Source: DATDAH01 sp963845425 (GTDB taxonomy: Bacteria > Actinomycetota > Acidimicrobiia > Acidimicrobiales > DATDAH01). From it: a stretch of DNA of 64,000 nt. Within the stretch, counting starts at the first letter, position 1, and each line of letters opens with the position of its first letter. The position numbers and the translations under genes were made by a program. The notes beneath the pieces are model-generated. The model had not been told where the DNA came from. It did no database searches and saw only the letters and a list, made by a program, of their open reading frames with translations. The stretch spans positions 186,001 to 250,000 of the forward strand of contig CAWJSC010000005.1 of assembly GCA_963845425.1 (NCBI GenBank), read 5' to 3'. Positions 25,180 to 34,198 of this stretch are shown piece after piece.

Positions 25180-26898
25180 ATGAGCGAATCAGATTCTCGT
25201 GGCCCCGCCGGCGACACGGCCGCGCCGCACCGCCGGCTCCCCGTGCTGCAGGGGATCCGCCCCGTCGAGCGGAAGCGGATACCCGCCGACATCGCTGCGG
25301 GTGTGACCCTTGCCGCCCTCGGGATCCCTGAAGTGATGGGGTACACGTCGATCGCGGGCATGCCGGTCATCACGGGCCTCTACACGATCCTCATCCCGAT
25401 AGCGATCTTCGCCCTGCTGGGCTCGTCCCGCCACCTCGTCGTCGGGGCCGACTCGGCCACCGCGGCGATCATGGCCGCGGGACTGGCGGGCATGGCCCCG
25501 ATCGCCTCGCCGCAGTACGTCCAACTGGCCGGGATGCTGGCGATCATCACGGGCGGGATCCTGATCCTCGCCCGGCTCGTCAAGCTCGGCTTCATCGCCG
25601 ACTTCCTGTCGCGCAGTGTCCTGATCGGGTTCCTCACCGGCGTCGGCATCCAGGTGGCGATGGGTCAGGTGGGCGGGATGCTCGGCATCACCGACACCGT
25701 GAGCGGAGGCACGATCCGCAAGTTCGTCGAGACGCTGGGTGACATCGGCGACAGCAACGCCGCCACGGTGTACGTCTCGCTGGCCGTCATCGTCGTCATC
25801 CTCGGCTCCAAGAAGATCAACCCCCGGATCCCCGGCGCGCTCATCGCCGTCGTCGGTGCCATCTTCGTGAGCTGGCAGTGGGACCTGGCGTCGGACGGCG
25901 TCGCCACCCTCGGCCCGGTGCCGAGCGGCCTGCCGAACTTCGGGGTGCCGGACGTGACCTGGTCACAGTTCACGGCCCTGCTCGGCACCGCGGGGGCGAT
26001 CTTCGTGGTGATCCTGGCCCAGAGCGCCGCCACTTCACGCGCCTACGCGGCGAAGTACGAGGAGGGCTTCGACGAGAACGTCGACCTCGACGGGCTGTCC
26101 GCGGCCAACATCTCCGCGGGTCTGTCCGGGACCTTTGTCGTGAACGGCAGCCCGACCAAGACCCAGATGGTCGACGGGGCCGGCGGGCGCAGCCAGGTGG
26201 CGAGCCTGTCCACCGCCGTGATCGTCCTCGTGGTGCTGCTGTTCCTGACCAAGCCGCTGCAGTACATGCCCACCGCCGTGCTCTCCTCGGTGGTGTTCCT
26301 GATCGGCCTCGAGCTCATCGACCGCATCGGGATGCGCAACGTCTGGCGGGTCCGCCGGGACGAGTTCGCCATCGCCGCCCTGACCGCGGTCGTCGTGGTC
26401 GCGGTGGGCGTCGAGCAGGCCATCGTCCTGGCCGTCATCCTGTCGATCATCGACCACCTCCGCCGCGGCTACCACCCCAACGACACGGTGGCGGTCATGA
26501 CCGACGACGGCCACTTCGCCACCGAACCGGTTGCCCGGGGCCTGGCGACCGAGCCGGGCCTGGTCGTCTACCGCTTCGCGGCCAGTCTCTACTACGCCAA
26601 TGCGAACCGGTTCAACGAGGAGATCCTGGAGCTCGTCGGGGACGGGGCGCCGGCCGTCCGCTGGCTGGTGGTCGAGGCCGGGGCGATGACGGATGTCGAC
26701 TACAGCGGCGGTGAGACCGTCAAGCAGGTGTTCAACGAGCTCCAGGACCGGGGCGTCCGATTTGCCATGGCCGACGTCAGTCCCCCGGTCCGGGACATGC
26801 TCGACCGGTACGGGATCACCGAACTCGTCGGCGAGGACGCCTACTTCGACACTGCGGGGGCGGCGATCGCCGCATTCCGCAGCAGCGCCACCACCTAG
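25180..26898 (+). CDS. SulP-family anion transporter with STAS domain
   Basis: A 572-residue integral membrane protein. The N-terminal SulP region begins RPVERKRIPADIAAGVTLAALGIPEVMGYTSIAGMPVITGLYT, with about 11 membrane segments and the GSSRHLVVGADSATAAIMAAG anion-binding-type motif. A cytoplasmic STAS domain follows (about 435-560, GLVVYRFAASLYYANANRFNEEILELV, VDYSGGETVKQVFNELQDRGVRFAMADV). SulP proteins carry sulfate, bicarbonate or dicarboxylates; the ion cannot be told. Confidence 0.9.
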   Translation: MSESDSRGPAGDTAAPHRRLPVLQGIRPVERKRIPADIAAGVTLAALGIPEVMGYTSIAGMPVITGLYTILIPIAIFALLGSSRHLVVGADSATAAIMAAGLAGMAPIASPQYVQLAGMLAIITGGILILARLVKLGFIADFLSRSVLIGFLTGVGIQVAMGQVGGMLGITDTVSGGTIRKFVETLGDIGDSNAATVYVSLAVIVVILGSKKINPRIPGALIAVVGAIFVSWQWDLASDGVATLGPVPSGLPNFGVPDVTWSQFTALLGTAGAIFVVILAQSAATSRAYAAKYEEGFDENVDLDGLSAANISAGLSGTFVVNGSPTKTQMVDGAGGRSQVASLSTAVIVLVVLLFLTKPLQYMPTAVLSSVVFLIGLELIDRIGMRNVWRVRRDEFAIAALTAVVVVAVGVEQAIVLAVILSIIDHLRRGYHPNDTVAVMTDDGHFATEPVARGLATEPGLVVYRFAASLYYANANRFNEEILELVGDGAPAVRWLVVEAGAMTDVDYSGGETVKQVFNELQDRGVRFAMADVSPPVRDMLDRYGITELVGEDAYFDTAGAAIAAFRSSATT

Positions 26899-26913
26899 CG
26901 CCGGGCTGACGCC

Positions 26914-28062
26914 GTGATCGCCCGCGAGGACGCCGCGGCCCTCGATGCGACCGACCCTCTCGCCGACTGGCGGGACGAGTTCGTCATCCCCGACCCGGGC
27001 CTCGTGTACCTGGACGGCAACTCGCTGGGCATGCCCTCGCGTCGGGCCGTCGAGGCCATGCACGCCGTACTGGCCGATGACTGGGCGACCGGCCTGATCC
27101 GGTCGTGGGACCACTGGATCGACCTCCCCTTCGAGGCGGGGGCGGCCCTGGCGCCGCTCCTCGGCGTCGACGGCGACGAGGTGGTCGTTCACGACTCGAC
27201 GTCGGTGAACCTGTACCAGCTCGTCCACGCCGCGCTGGCGTTGCGAGCCTCCCGGCCGGTGATCGCCGTCGACCCGGGGGACTTCCCGAGCGACGTCTAC
27301 GTCGTCGCCGGCATCGCCGCCCGGACCGGCCACGAGGTCCGGCCCGGCTTCGACCGGCTGGACGACGTCGCCGTGGTCGTGCGCTCGGTCGTCGACTACC
27401 GCACCGCCGAGATCGCCGATGTCGCCGAGGAGACCGCCCGGGCGGACGACGCCGGTGCGCTGGTGATCTGGGACGTGTCCCACGCGGTGGGCGTGCTGGA
27501 GATGGGTCTGCAGGGTGCGGGCGTCGAGCTGGCCGTCGGCTGTTCGTACAAGTTCCTGGGCTCGGGGCCGGGCGGGCCGGGATTCGCCTATGTGGCCCGT
27601 GACCTGCAGCCCCGGATCGACCAGCCCATCTGGGGTTGGTTCGGCCGGAACGACCAGTTCGCCATGCCGTCGGTGTACGCGCCCCGGGCCGACATCGGCC
27701 GCCTGCTGATCGGCACGCCCGGGATCGTCGGCATCGCCGCGGTGAAGGCTGCGGCGGGGGTCGTGGCCGACGCCGGCATCGGCGCCGTCCGGACCAAGGC
27801 GTCGGCCCTCACCGCGCTGGCGCTCGACCTGTGCCACGAGCACGGCCTCGAGTCGCCGACGCCCCGGGACGCGGACCGGCGGGGCGGTCACGTGTCGATC
27901 CGCCACCCCGAGGCCCGACGCCTCGTCGACGACCTGATGGCCGACGGCGTGATCACCGACTTCCGGGAGCCCGACCTGCTCCGCCTCGGCTGTTCCCCGC
28001 TGACCACCCGCTTCACGGACGTCTACGACGGCGTCACCGCCATCGCCCACCTGGCCCGCTGA
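26914..28062 (+). CDS. kynU: kynureninase-like PLP hydrolase
   Basis: A 382-residue aminotransferase-fold protein with kynureninase hallmarks: VYLDGNSLGMPS, VHDSTSVNLYQL, VIWDVSHAVGVLEM, the PLP-lysine motif GCSYKFLGSGPGGPGFAYV, WGWFGRNDQFAM and IGTPGIVGIAA. Kynureninase cleaves kynurenine to anthranilate and alanine. No tryptophan dioxygenase or kynurenine formamidase gene is nearby, so its physiological partner genes lie elsewhere or its substrate differs. GTG start 15 bp after the SulP stop; probably co-transcribed. Confidence 0.84.
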   Translation: MIAREDAAALDATDPLADWRDEFVIPDPGLVYLDGNSLGMPSRRAVEAMHAVLADDWATGLIRSWDHWIDLPFEAGAALAPLLGVDGDEVVVHDSTSVNLYQLVHAALALRASRPVIAVDPGDFPSDVYVVAGIAARTGHEVRPGFDRLDDVAVVVRSVVDYRTAEIADVAEETARADDAGALVIWDVSHAVGVLEMGLQGAGVELAVGCSYKFLGSGPGGPGFAYVARDLQPRIDQPIWGWFGRNDQFAMPSVYAPRADIGRLLIGTPGIVGIAAVKAAAGVVADAGIGAVRTKASALTALALDLCHEHGLESPTPRDADRRGGHVSIRHPEARRLVDDLMADGVITDFREPDLLRLGCSPLTTRFTDVYDGVTAIAHLAR

Positions 28063-28063
28063 C

Positions 28064-28069
28064 TACGGT
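28064..28069 (+). promoter_or_regulatory. putative -10 box (TACGGT) of the downstream SDR
   Basis: Ends 8 nt before GTG 28078, immediately after the kynureninase stop; leaderless arrangement. Confidence 0.35.
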
Positions 28070-28077
28070 CGAGCGGC

Positions 28078-28869
28078 GTGAACGCCTTCGATCTCACCGG
28101 CCGGGTCGCCATCGTCACGGGAGCGGCCAGCGGCATCGGCCGGGCCTCGGCCGAGCGCATGGCGGAGGCCGGTGCCACCGTCGTCTGCGCCGACCGGGAC
28201 GAGGACGGCGCCACGATCACCGCCGACCACATCACGGGCGCCGGCGGCCGGGCCGACGTCGTGCCCATCGACGTGACGGACCGGGAGCAGGTGGAGGCGC
28301 TCATCCATGTGGCCGTGGATCGCTACGGACGACTCGACGTCATGGCCAACGTGGCCGGGATCATCCACACCTCACCCGTGCTCGACACCCAGGAGGCCGA
28401 CCTCGACCGGGTGCTCGCCGTCAACCTCAAGGGTGTCTTCTTCGGCTGCCAATCCGCCGGTCGGGTGATGGTCGAGCAGGGCACGGGCAGCATCGTGAAC
28501 ATGGCGTCCGCGGCCGTCGACCAACCGGCCCCAGGCCTTGTCAGCTACGGGATGGCCAAGGCCGCCCTCGTCCAGCTGACGAAGGTCCTGGCCACCGAGA
28601 TCGGGCCGAAGGGCGTCCGGGTCAACGCCGTCGCCCCGGGCTACATCGTCACCGGCATGACCGACCGGGCCTGGGTGGCCGAGGACGGCACCGAGGACGA
28701 GGAGGCGAAGGCCGCGGTCACCGCCCGCATGGCGAAGGGCGCCCCGCTGCGCACCGTGGGCGAGCCCGACGACATCGCCTACGCCGTGCTCTACCTCGCC
28801 TCCGATGCCAGCAAGTTCATGACCGGCCAGATCCTCCGCCCCAACGGCGGTGTGGCGATGCCCTGGTAG
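28078..28869 (+). CDS. short-chain dehydrogenase/reductase
   Basis: A 263-residue classical SDR: TGAASGIGRASA, NVAG (MANVAGIIHTS), catalytic Ser in VNMASAAVDQ, YGMAK, and the C-terminal MTGQILRPNGGVAMPW. All catalytic residues are present. GTG start is supported by the adjacent -10 box. Substrate unknown. Confidence 0.88.
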   Translation: MNAFDLTGRVAIVTGAASGIGRASAERMAEAGATVVCADRDEDGATITADHITGAGGRADVVPIDVTDREQVEALIHVAVDRYGRLDVMANVAGIIHTSPVLDTQEADLDRVLAVNLKGVFFGCQSAGRVMVEQGTGSIVNMASAAVDQPAPGLVSYGMAKAALVQLTKVLATEIGPKGVRVNAVAPGYIVTGMTDRAWVAEDGTEDEEAKAAVTARMAKGAPLRTVGEPDDIAYAVLYLASDASKFMTGQILRPNGGVAMPW

Positions 28870-28897
28870 CGACGGGGAGGGGCCGGGAGGGCGCCGG

Positions 28898-28903
28898 TAC
28901 CCT
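28898..28903 (+). promoter_or_regulatory. putative -10 box (TACCCT) of gltX
   Basis: Ends 6 nt before the gltX GTG at 28910, with no Shine-Dalgarno between; leaderless arrangement. Confidence 0.45.
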
Positions 28904-28909
28904 CGGCGG

Positions 28910-30262
28910 GTGACATCCGGTCCCCGCGTCCGCTTCGCGCCGGCGCCCACGGGCTACCTGCACGTGGGTGGGGCCCGCTCGGCGCTGTTCAACTGGCTCT
29001 TCGCCCGCCACCAGGGGGGCACGGTGGTCCTGCGCATCGAGGACACTGACGAGGAGCGCAGCCGGCCGGAGCTGATCAGTGCCATTCTCGAGTCGCTCGA
29101 GTGGCTCGGCATCGACTGGGACGAGGGCCCGATCTACCAGTCCGACCGCCGGGACCTCTACCGGACCGCCTGCGAGAAGCTGCTGGCCGACGGTGCCGCC
29201 TACCTGATCGACGACGACAAGAACGAGCGGCCGGGCTCGACCCTGCAGCCCGGCCTCGGCGTGGCCGTCCGCGTTCCCGAGGGCACGGCCGAGATCCGGG
29301 ATCTCATCCGGGGCGACGTCACCTTCGACTACGCCGACATCGAGGACTTCGTCATCTGGCGGGGGCGCAACGACACCCCGGGTTTCCTACTGGCCAACGC
29401 CGTCGACGACCCGGACCTGGGGATCACCCACATCGTCCGGGGCGAGGACCTGCTCAGCTCGACGCCCCGGGTCATGCTCATCCGGCGGCTGCTGGGCATG
29501 GACTACGACCCGCTGTACGCCCACCTCCCCCTGCTGGTGAACGAGCAGCGTCAGAAGCTCTCCAAGCGCAAGGACGACGTCGCCGTCGGCGACTACGTCC
29601 ACCGGGGCTACCTGCCCCAGGCCATGGCCAACTACCTCGCCCTGCTCGGCTGGGGCCCGCCCGACGGCGTCGAGGTCCGGCCCATGGACGAGATCGTCGA
29701 CCTGTTCCGCATCGAGGACGTGGTCAAGGGCGCCGCCTTCTTCGACCTCAAGAAGCTGGAGCACGTGAACGGCGAGTGGATCCGTCGTCTGTCGCCGGAG
29801 GCGTTCCTCGCGGCAGCCGAGCCCTGGGTCACGGGTGACGACGTCCCCTGGTCCGCGGACCGCTTCGACGCAGTTGTCTGGCATGAGGTCGCCCCGCTGG
29901 TGCAGGAGCGGCTGAAGCTGCTGTCCGACATCCCCGCCCAGGTCGACTGGCTGTTCCTCCCCGAGCCCCCCGAGGACCCCGAGTCCTGGGCGAAGGCGAT
30001 GGCGGGCAAGGTCCCCGCCGCCGACCTGCTCGACGCCGTCATAGCGGCCTACGACACCGTCGACTGGGAGGCCGAGGCCCTCAAGGAGACGCTGCGGCTC
30101 CTCGGCGAGGAGCGCTTCGAGCTGAAGCTGGGCAAGGCCCAGGCGCCGGTGCGGGTGGCGGTCACGGGGCGGACCGTGGGCCCACCGCTGTTCGAGGGGC
30201 TGGTACTGTTGGGCCGCGACGAGACGCTGCGGCGGCTACGGGCGGCACGAGCGAGGCTCTGA
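28910..30262 (+). CDS. gltX: glutamyl-tRNA synthetase
   Basis: A 450-residue class I synthetase: HIGH-type motif APTGYLHVGGARSALFNW, VLRIEDTDEERSRPE, SLEWLGIDWDEGP, IVRGEDLLSSTPR and KMSKS-type KLSKRKDD, followed by the helical anticodon-binding region. The cysteines of the zinc insertion seen in some GluRS are lacking (AAYLIDDDKNERPGS). Actinobacteria normally lack GlnRS and use this enzyme to charge both tRNA-Glu and tRNA-Gln, the latter corrected by GatCAB (established). Both tRNA genes are found 0.7-0.8 kb downstream. Confidence 0.95.
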   Translation: MTSGPRVRFAPAPTGYLHVGGARSALFNWLFARHQGGTVVLRIEDTDEERSRPELISAILESLEWLGIDWDEGPIYQSDRRDLYRTACEKLLADGAAYLIDDDKNERPGSTLQPGLGVAVRVPEGTAEIRDLIRGDVTFDYADIEDFVIWRGRNDTPGFLLANAVDDPDLGITHIVRGEDLLSSTPRVMLIRRLLGMDYDPLYAHLPLLVNEQRQKLSKRKDDVAVGDYVHRGYLPQAMANYLALLGWGPPDGVEVRPMDEIVDLFRIEDVVKGAAFFDLKKLEHVNGEWIRRLSPEAFLAAAEPWVTGDDVPWSADRFDAVVWHEVAPLVQERLKLLSDIPAQVDWLFLPEPPEDPESWAKAMAGKVPAADLLDAVIAAYDTVDWEAEALKETLRLLGEERFELKLGKAQAPVRVAVTGRTVGPPLFEGLVLLGRDETLRRLRAARARL

Positions 30263-30263
30263 C

Positions 30264-30914
30264 GTGCCCGGCCCCGGCCCCCGCTGGTTCCGGCTCGGCT
30301 GGAAGATCGCACTGGGCGTGGTCCTCGTCCTCGTGCTCTACGTGGGCGGTACGTTCGTCCAGGTCTGGCAGGCGTCCCGGGACGATCAGGCTCAGGAGGC
30401 CGGCGCCATCGTCGTGATGGGCGCCGCCCAGTACAACGGCGACCCGTCGCCGGTGTTCGAGGCGCGCCTCGAGCACGGCCGCGAGCTCTACGAGCAGGGC
30501 CTGTCCGACGTGGTCGTCGTCACCGGCGGCCGTCTGGAGGGTGACGAGTTCAGCGAGGCCCAGGCCGGCGCCCTCTGGCTGCAGGAGCACGGGGTGCCCG
30601 AGGAGGCCCTGCGCCTCGAGGTCCAGGGCCGCAATTCGTGGGAGTCGTTGGCGGCCAGCGCCCGCTTCCTCGAGGAGGACGGGATCGATGACGTGATGAT
30701 CGTGTCGGACCCGTTCCACTCCAAGCGCCTGGAGGAGATCGCGAGCGAGGTCGGCCTCGAGGCCTTCGTGTCGCCCACCACGGAGAGCCCGGTCACCGGC
30801 GCCGCGGAGTTGCGGGCGATGGTGCGGGAGACCGCAGCCGTGTCCGTGGGCCGGGTGCTCGGCTACCGCCGCCTGATGAACCTGGACGACACGGTCAACA
30901 ACACGAACGGCTGA
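30264..30914 (+). CDS. DUF218 (YdcF/SanA-like) membrane-anchored protein
   Basis: A 216-residue protein with one N-terminal transmembrane helix (LGWKIALGVVLVLVLYVGGTFVQVW) and a DUF218 domain: AGAIVVMGAAQYNGDPSPVFEARLEHGRELYEQGLSDVVVVTGG, RNSWESLAASARFLEEDG, VMIVSDPFHSKRL. Family members (SanA, ElyC, YdcF) affect envelope integrity; the biochemical function is unclear. GTG start is 1 bp after the gltX stop, so it is probably in the same transcript. Confidence 0.85.
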   Translation: MPGPGPRWFRLGWKIALGVVLVLVLYVGGTFVQVWQASRDDQAQEAGAIVVMGAAQYNGDPSPVFEARLEHGRELYEQGLSDVVVVTGGRLEGDEFSEAQAGALWLQEHGVPEEALRLEVQGRNSWESLAASARFLEEDGIDDVMIVSDPFHSKRLEEIASEVGLEAFVSPTTESPVTGAAELRAMVRETAAVSVGRVLGYRRLMNLDDTVNNTNG

Positions 30915-30956
30915 CGGCCCGCCGGGTCGAGCCGCTACCCTCGACGGTCCCACCGA

Positions 30957-31028
30957 TCGGGGGTGGTGTAATTGGCAACACAGCTGGTTCTGGTCCAGTC
31001 GTTGAGGGTTCGAGTCCTTCCCCCCGAG
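30957..31028 (+). tRNA. tRNA-Gln (anticodon CTG)
   Basis: Cloverleaf: acceptor TCGGGGG/CCCCCGA, D-arm GTGT...ACAC, anticodon stem GCTGG/CCAGT with loop TTCTGGT, T-arm GAGGG-TTCGAGT-CCTTC, discriminator G. CCA is not encoded. A TACCCT box at 30936-30941 may be its -10. Confidence 0.93.
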
Positions 31029-31062
31029 CGCCGGCGATAGCCTCACCGGGCCGTCGCCACGA

Positions 31063-31135
31063 GGCCCCATCGTCTAGTGGCCTAGGACACCACCCTCTCA
31101 AGGTGGAGACACGGGTTCGAACCCCGTTGGGGCTG
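31063..31135 (+). tRNA. tRNA-Glu (anticodon CTC), integration target
   Basis: Acceptor GGCCCCA/TGGGGCT (with the G-U first pair usual for tRNA-Glu), anticodon stem CCACC/GGTGG, loop CTCTCAA, T-arm ACGGG-TTCGAAC-CCCGT, discriminator G. CCA not encoded. Its 3' half is duplicated at 40718-40763, marking insertion of a mobile element; the gene itself is intact. Confidence 0.95.
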
Positions 31136-31138
31136 CCA
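31093..31138. repeat. attL: 46-bp direct repeat within tRNA-Glu
   Basis: Identical to 40718-40763 from the anticodon loop (CCCTCTCAAGG) through the 3' end and three bases beyond (GCTGCCA). This is the crossover repeat of the integrative element. Confidence 0.92.
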
Positions 31139-31142
31139 CGAA

Positions 31143-31196
31143 ACGAAGCCCCTGGTGAGCGCCGGAAACGGCCTCCCGACCAGGGGTTTCGTCGTT
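31143..31196 (+). terminator. intrinsic-type terminator behind tRNA-Glu, supplied by the element
   Basis: ACGAAGCCCCTGGT (31143-31156) pairs over 14 bp, with one G-U, with ACCAGGGGTTTCGT (31179-31192), followed by CGTTTTCG. It lies just inside the element, so the element replaced the host terminator of the tRNA gene (now at 40768). Confidence 0.7.
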
Positions 31197-31266
31197 TTCG
31201 GGCTCGGTCGGCCAATGCCAACGAGTACCAACCAGTGCTGAGCCGGACTTGCCCGTGCCGCCTCGT

Positions 31267-31306
31267 TTGTGCCCATCTTGTGCCCAGTTGTCCCCACGTT
31301 GCGCCC
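31267..31306 (+). repeat. four phased TTGTGCCC repeats (candidate left arm-type integrase sites)
   Basis: TTGTGCCC at 31267 and 31278, TTGTCCCC at 31288 and TTGCGCCC at 31299: steps of 11, 10 and 11 bp, one helical turn each. Two exact copies with 11-bp spacing recur at the other end of the element. Confidence 0.6.
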
Positions 31307-31322
31307 TTCCGCGGCCGGGTCG

Positions 31323-33692
31323 TCACAGGCCGAGGCCTCCGCGGTCATGCGCCATCTGCTTGGCGGTGCTGACCGCGAGGGCTCGGCGGAGGTCCTCGGT
31401 GGGTCGGGCTGCTGTCTCTTGGGTGGCGACGGCGTAGACGTGGTTGCGCTGTCGGCCTCGGGTGATCGAGGTGTAGCCGGCCTCGCGGTGAAGGGTGTCG
31501 TCGCCGAGCACGAGGGTGACGTCGCAGGTCATGCCCTGGCTCTTGTGGATGGTCATGGCGTAGCCGTGAGTGAGGTGCCCGGCGGCGACGTACTCGATGG
31601 GGATGGCGACGCGTTGGCCGTCGCCGGTCTCGATCTGGACGGCATCCTGGTCGGCTCCGGTGATGGTGCCGATGGTGCCGTTGACGATGCCGACCTTGTG
31701 GTCGTTGCGCAGCGCCAGGACCCGGTCCCCGATCCGGAGTTCCAGGTCGTCGGAGTCGAGGACGACCGGTCCGAGGCGGTCGTTGGCGATGAGGTGGACC
31801 CGTGCTCGTTGGTTGAGGTCGGAGACGTCGCTGCGGTGTAGGGCCAGCATGACGGCGTGGCGACCGGCGGCGTGGCTGGCGTACCAATCCTCGGCCATCC
31901 GGGCATGGATACGGTCGGCGTTGTGGTCGACGGTGAGCGATCCGCTCCGCTCCATGCGTCGGAGAGCTCGGTCGATGTGGCCGTCTCGCAGCGCGTTGGC
32001 GGTGGCCCGCTGGGCTCGATCGGTGAGGCGGCGGTTCTCGGTCAGCTCGGCGTGTCCGAGGCGCCGGGCGAGCGCGGCGAACAGACCGCCGGCTTCGATC
32101 TCGGCGAGCTGCTTGGTGTCACCGACGAGCACGAGCTTCGCTCCGACATTCGTGGTGCGGTCGATGAGGCGGTGCAGCTGGCGGGTGCCGACCATGCCGG
32201 CCTCGTCGAGGACCAGGACGTCGGTTCGGTAGAGCCGGTCCCGGCCGGAGGCGAGGTCTCGGAGCAGGGAGGCGATGGTCTGGCTCGGGATGCCCGACCC
32301 GGCCTGGAGCTCCCGGGCCGCCCTGGCCGCGAGGGCAGCGCCCCGGACCCGGAGGCCGGTGTTGTGCCAGGCCTCGCGGGCGGCGTCGAGGGCGAAGGTC
32401 TTGCCGGTGCCCGCGTGACCGACGATCACCGCCACCGGCGCATCGGTCACCGTCACCCGCTTGACGGCCAGGGCCTGCTCGACACTGATCGACGGCCGCG
32501 CCCGAACCGCTCGCACCAGGGCTGTTTGATCGACCGCGACGGTGGCAGGTCCTGCCAGCGCTCGGCGGAGAGCATCGGCTTCGAGCGCCAGCATCTCCGG
32601 AGTCGTCCAGCAGCCCGAGGCGACCTCGACCACCGCCGAACCGCCCAGGAATCCGTCGGCTCGCTCCCGGATGGCGTCATAGCTGAGTCCTTGGATGGAG
32701 GTCTCGGCGACTGCCCGGATCACCTGGCGGCGGTCGAAGGTGGCGTCCTGCTCGGTGAGCAGCGTTCCGAGCTGATCGTCGCCGGCCACGACCGGAACGT
32801 TTCGGCCGGTCGGGACCGCACCGGTGAACCCAACCTCCGCTGCCCGTCGGCGCCACTCCTGACGCAACACCTGCTCGTCCACCGGCTCCGGCTTCGCGGG
32901 ACGGCTGTCGAGCGTTGCCGCTTGCGCGCCCCGGGCTGAGTGCGCGCCGTGCTCGGCCATCGACGCTTCGATCTCGATCCGGCGGCGGCTGAACGCCCGC
33001 CGGAGATGCTTGGAGATCCCGACCACCTCACCCACCCCCGGCACGGACGGTGCGAAGCGAACCCCGAGACGGTCGGCCAGTTCTCTGCGGAGGACCGACT
33101 GGTAGACGAACCCGGCGGTACGACCGTGCCGGTAGATCGCAGCAGTGTGCAGGGCGCTCCACCGTCCGTCCGGGCCGAGCGTCATGTTCGCCGTGACCAG
33201 GTGCGTGTGCAGGTGCGGGTCCGCCTCCCGACTGGTGCGATGCCGGAACGCGGCCGATACCAGCCCGCCTCCTCGAAGGTGAGTGGCGCCGCCCCGACCC
33301 CGCCGGACGACGCACGCCTCGTCCTCCAGGTACCGCACCGCGGCACGGACCGCCGCGTCGTGCGCTACCGCGACCTCGGCGGCCTGACGCTCTTCGCCGA
33401 GGCCCCACAGCAACGACACCGACTTCGGAGCCGACAGCGTCAGGTCGAACCCCGGCACCTTCCGCCACCCCATCAGCGGCTCGCCCGAGGCCGGGTCCCG
33501 ACCCTCCAGCACCGCCCGCAGGGCCTCGGGGTCCACCTCGCCGGTCAGGCCGAGTCGCTCCGCGCCGGCCCCGATCCAACGGCCCGGCGCCTCACCCGAC
33601 GCGACGTAGTAGTCGTCGCGCTCATTGGCGATGACCTCGAGGTAGTACGCGGCGGGGTCGGGCGCCGAGGAGAACTTCGCGATGCTGAGCAC
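31323..33692 (-). CDS. MobF-family relaxase-helicase (TrwC/TraA type)
   Basis: A 789-residue conjugative relaxase. N-terminus: twin Tyr (Tyr16-Tyr17 in DPAAYYLEV), FDLTLSAPKSVSLLWGLG (about 82-99) and the HxHxH metal triad H160/H162/H164 (DPHLHTHLVTANMT). C-terminal half: RecD-like helicase with Walker A VGHAGTGKT (424-432), Walker B VLVLDEAGMV, GDTKQL and the motif TIHKSQGMT...YTSITRGRQRNHVY. GTG 33692 is chosen because VLSIAKFSSAPDPAAYYLE is the family N-terminus; the frame is open 105 codons further without similarity. It nicks oriT and unwinds the strand during transfer. Compact compared with plasmid TraI/TrwC proteins of about 1000 residues or more. Confidence 0.9.
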   Translation of the reverse strand: MLSIAKFSSAPDPAAYYLEVIANERDDYYVASGEAPGRWIGAGAERLGLTGEVDPEALRAVLEGRDPASGEPLMGWRKVPGFDLTLSAPKSVSLLWGLGEERQAAEVAVAHDAAVRAAVRYLEDEACVVRRGRGGATHLRGGGLVSAAFRHRTSREADPHLHTHLVTANMTLGPDGRWSALHTAAIYRHGRTAGFVYQSVLRRELADRLGVRFAPSVPGVGEVVGISKHLRRAFSRRRIEIEASMAEHGAHSARGAQAATLDSRPAKPEPVDEQVLRQEWRRRAAEVGFTGAVPTGRNVPVVAGDDQLGTLLTEQDATFDRRQVIRAVAETSIQGLSYDAIRERADGFLGGSAVVEVASGCWTTPEMLALEADALRRALAGPATVAVDQTALVRAVRARPSISVEQALAVKRVTVTDAPVAVIVGHAGTGKTFALDAAREAWHNTGLRVRGAALAARAARELQAGSGIPSQTIASLLRDLASGRDRLYRTDVLVLDEAGMVGTRQLHRLIDRTTNVGAKLVLVGDTKQLAEIEAGGLFAALARRLGHAELTENRRLTDRAQRATANALRDGHIDRALRRMERSGSLTVDHNADRIHARMAEDWYASHAAGRHAVMLALHRSDVSDLNQRARVHLIANDRLGPVVLDSDDLELRIGDRVLALRNDHKVGIVNGTIGTITGADQDAVQIETGDGQRVAIPIEYVAAGHLTHGYAMTIHKSQGMTCDVTLVLGDDTLHREAGYTSITRGRQRNHVYAVATQETAARPTEDLRRALAVSTAKQMAHDRGGLGL

Positions 33693-34198
33693 ACCCAGTA
33701 AGGCCTCGCGAGGCCCCGGGTACCGCGCGGCGATCCACGAATTCTCTTGGCGAGGCCACCGAGCCGCTACGGGCGACCTCCTGCCGCGTCTCCCGCTCGA
33801 CCTCCCGCTGCACACCGGGACGCCAGCGGGACACCCCCGGTGCAAGTGTGTGGCCGATCGCTGATCGCTCCCCGGGATGCAGTTGCCTCCGAGTTGGCCC
33901 GGGTTGACACGGACGCCTTCATCTTGCGCCGCCCGCCAAGGGATCATGGCGAAAGCCCAGCGAGGACGAGCCACCCTCACCCGTCTCATTGAATCCGCCA
34001 CGACCACGGACCAACTGACGCTCGGCTCTGACTGCGTCCGAAGTTTCGCCCATACCGGGCACCAGATCGCGGCACTTTCGAACTCGAGATCAGCAGCTGC
34101 AGGACCGACGCCTCGCTACGGGCAGGAAATCTTGACAGCCTTCCCCACCCATGCCTACCCTCGCTTGAACCGGCTGACCTCCGAGGGGCGTTGTCACG
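33693..34198. other. 506-bp gap upstream of the relaxase; no convincing gene; possible oriT region
   Basis: Several ORFs cross this gap but none has recognisable family features or a good ribosome binding site. It lies between the divergent relaxase and cargo genes, the usual place for oriT of MobF systems. Short inverted sequences occur near 33840-33880 (CGATCGCTGATCG), but I cannot identify a nic site. A promoter for the cargo is visible at its right end. Confidence 0.5.
34132..34161 (+). promoter_or_regulatory. sigma70-type promoter for the cargo genes
   Basis: TTGACA (34132-34137), 18-bp spacer, TACCCT (34156-34161). Start codon of the secreted protein is 38 bp further on. The only near-consensus -35/-10 pair I noticed in the window. 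Confidence 0.6.

Noticed and set aside
31082..31348. Short minus-strand ORFs over tRNA-Glu and over attR with GSNPCLHLER-like peptides
   Set aside because: These are translations of the tRNA sequence, a well-known source of false proteins.
33693..34198. Defined oriT/nic site for the MobF relaxase, and the 110-codon ORF at 33877
   Set aside because: Location fits an oriT, but no known nic consensus or convincing structured repeat could be identified; the ORF has no family features or ribosome site.
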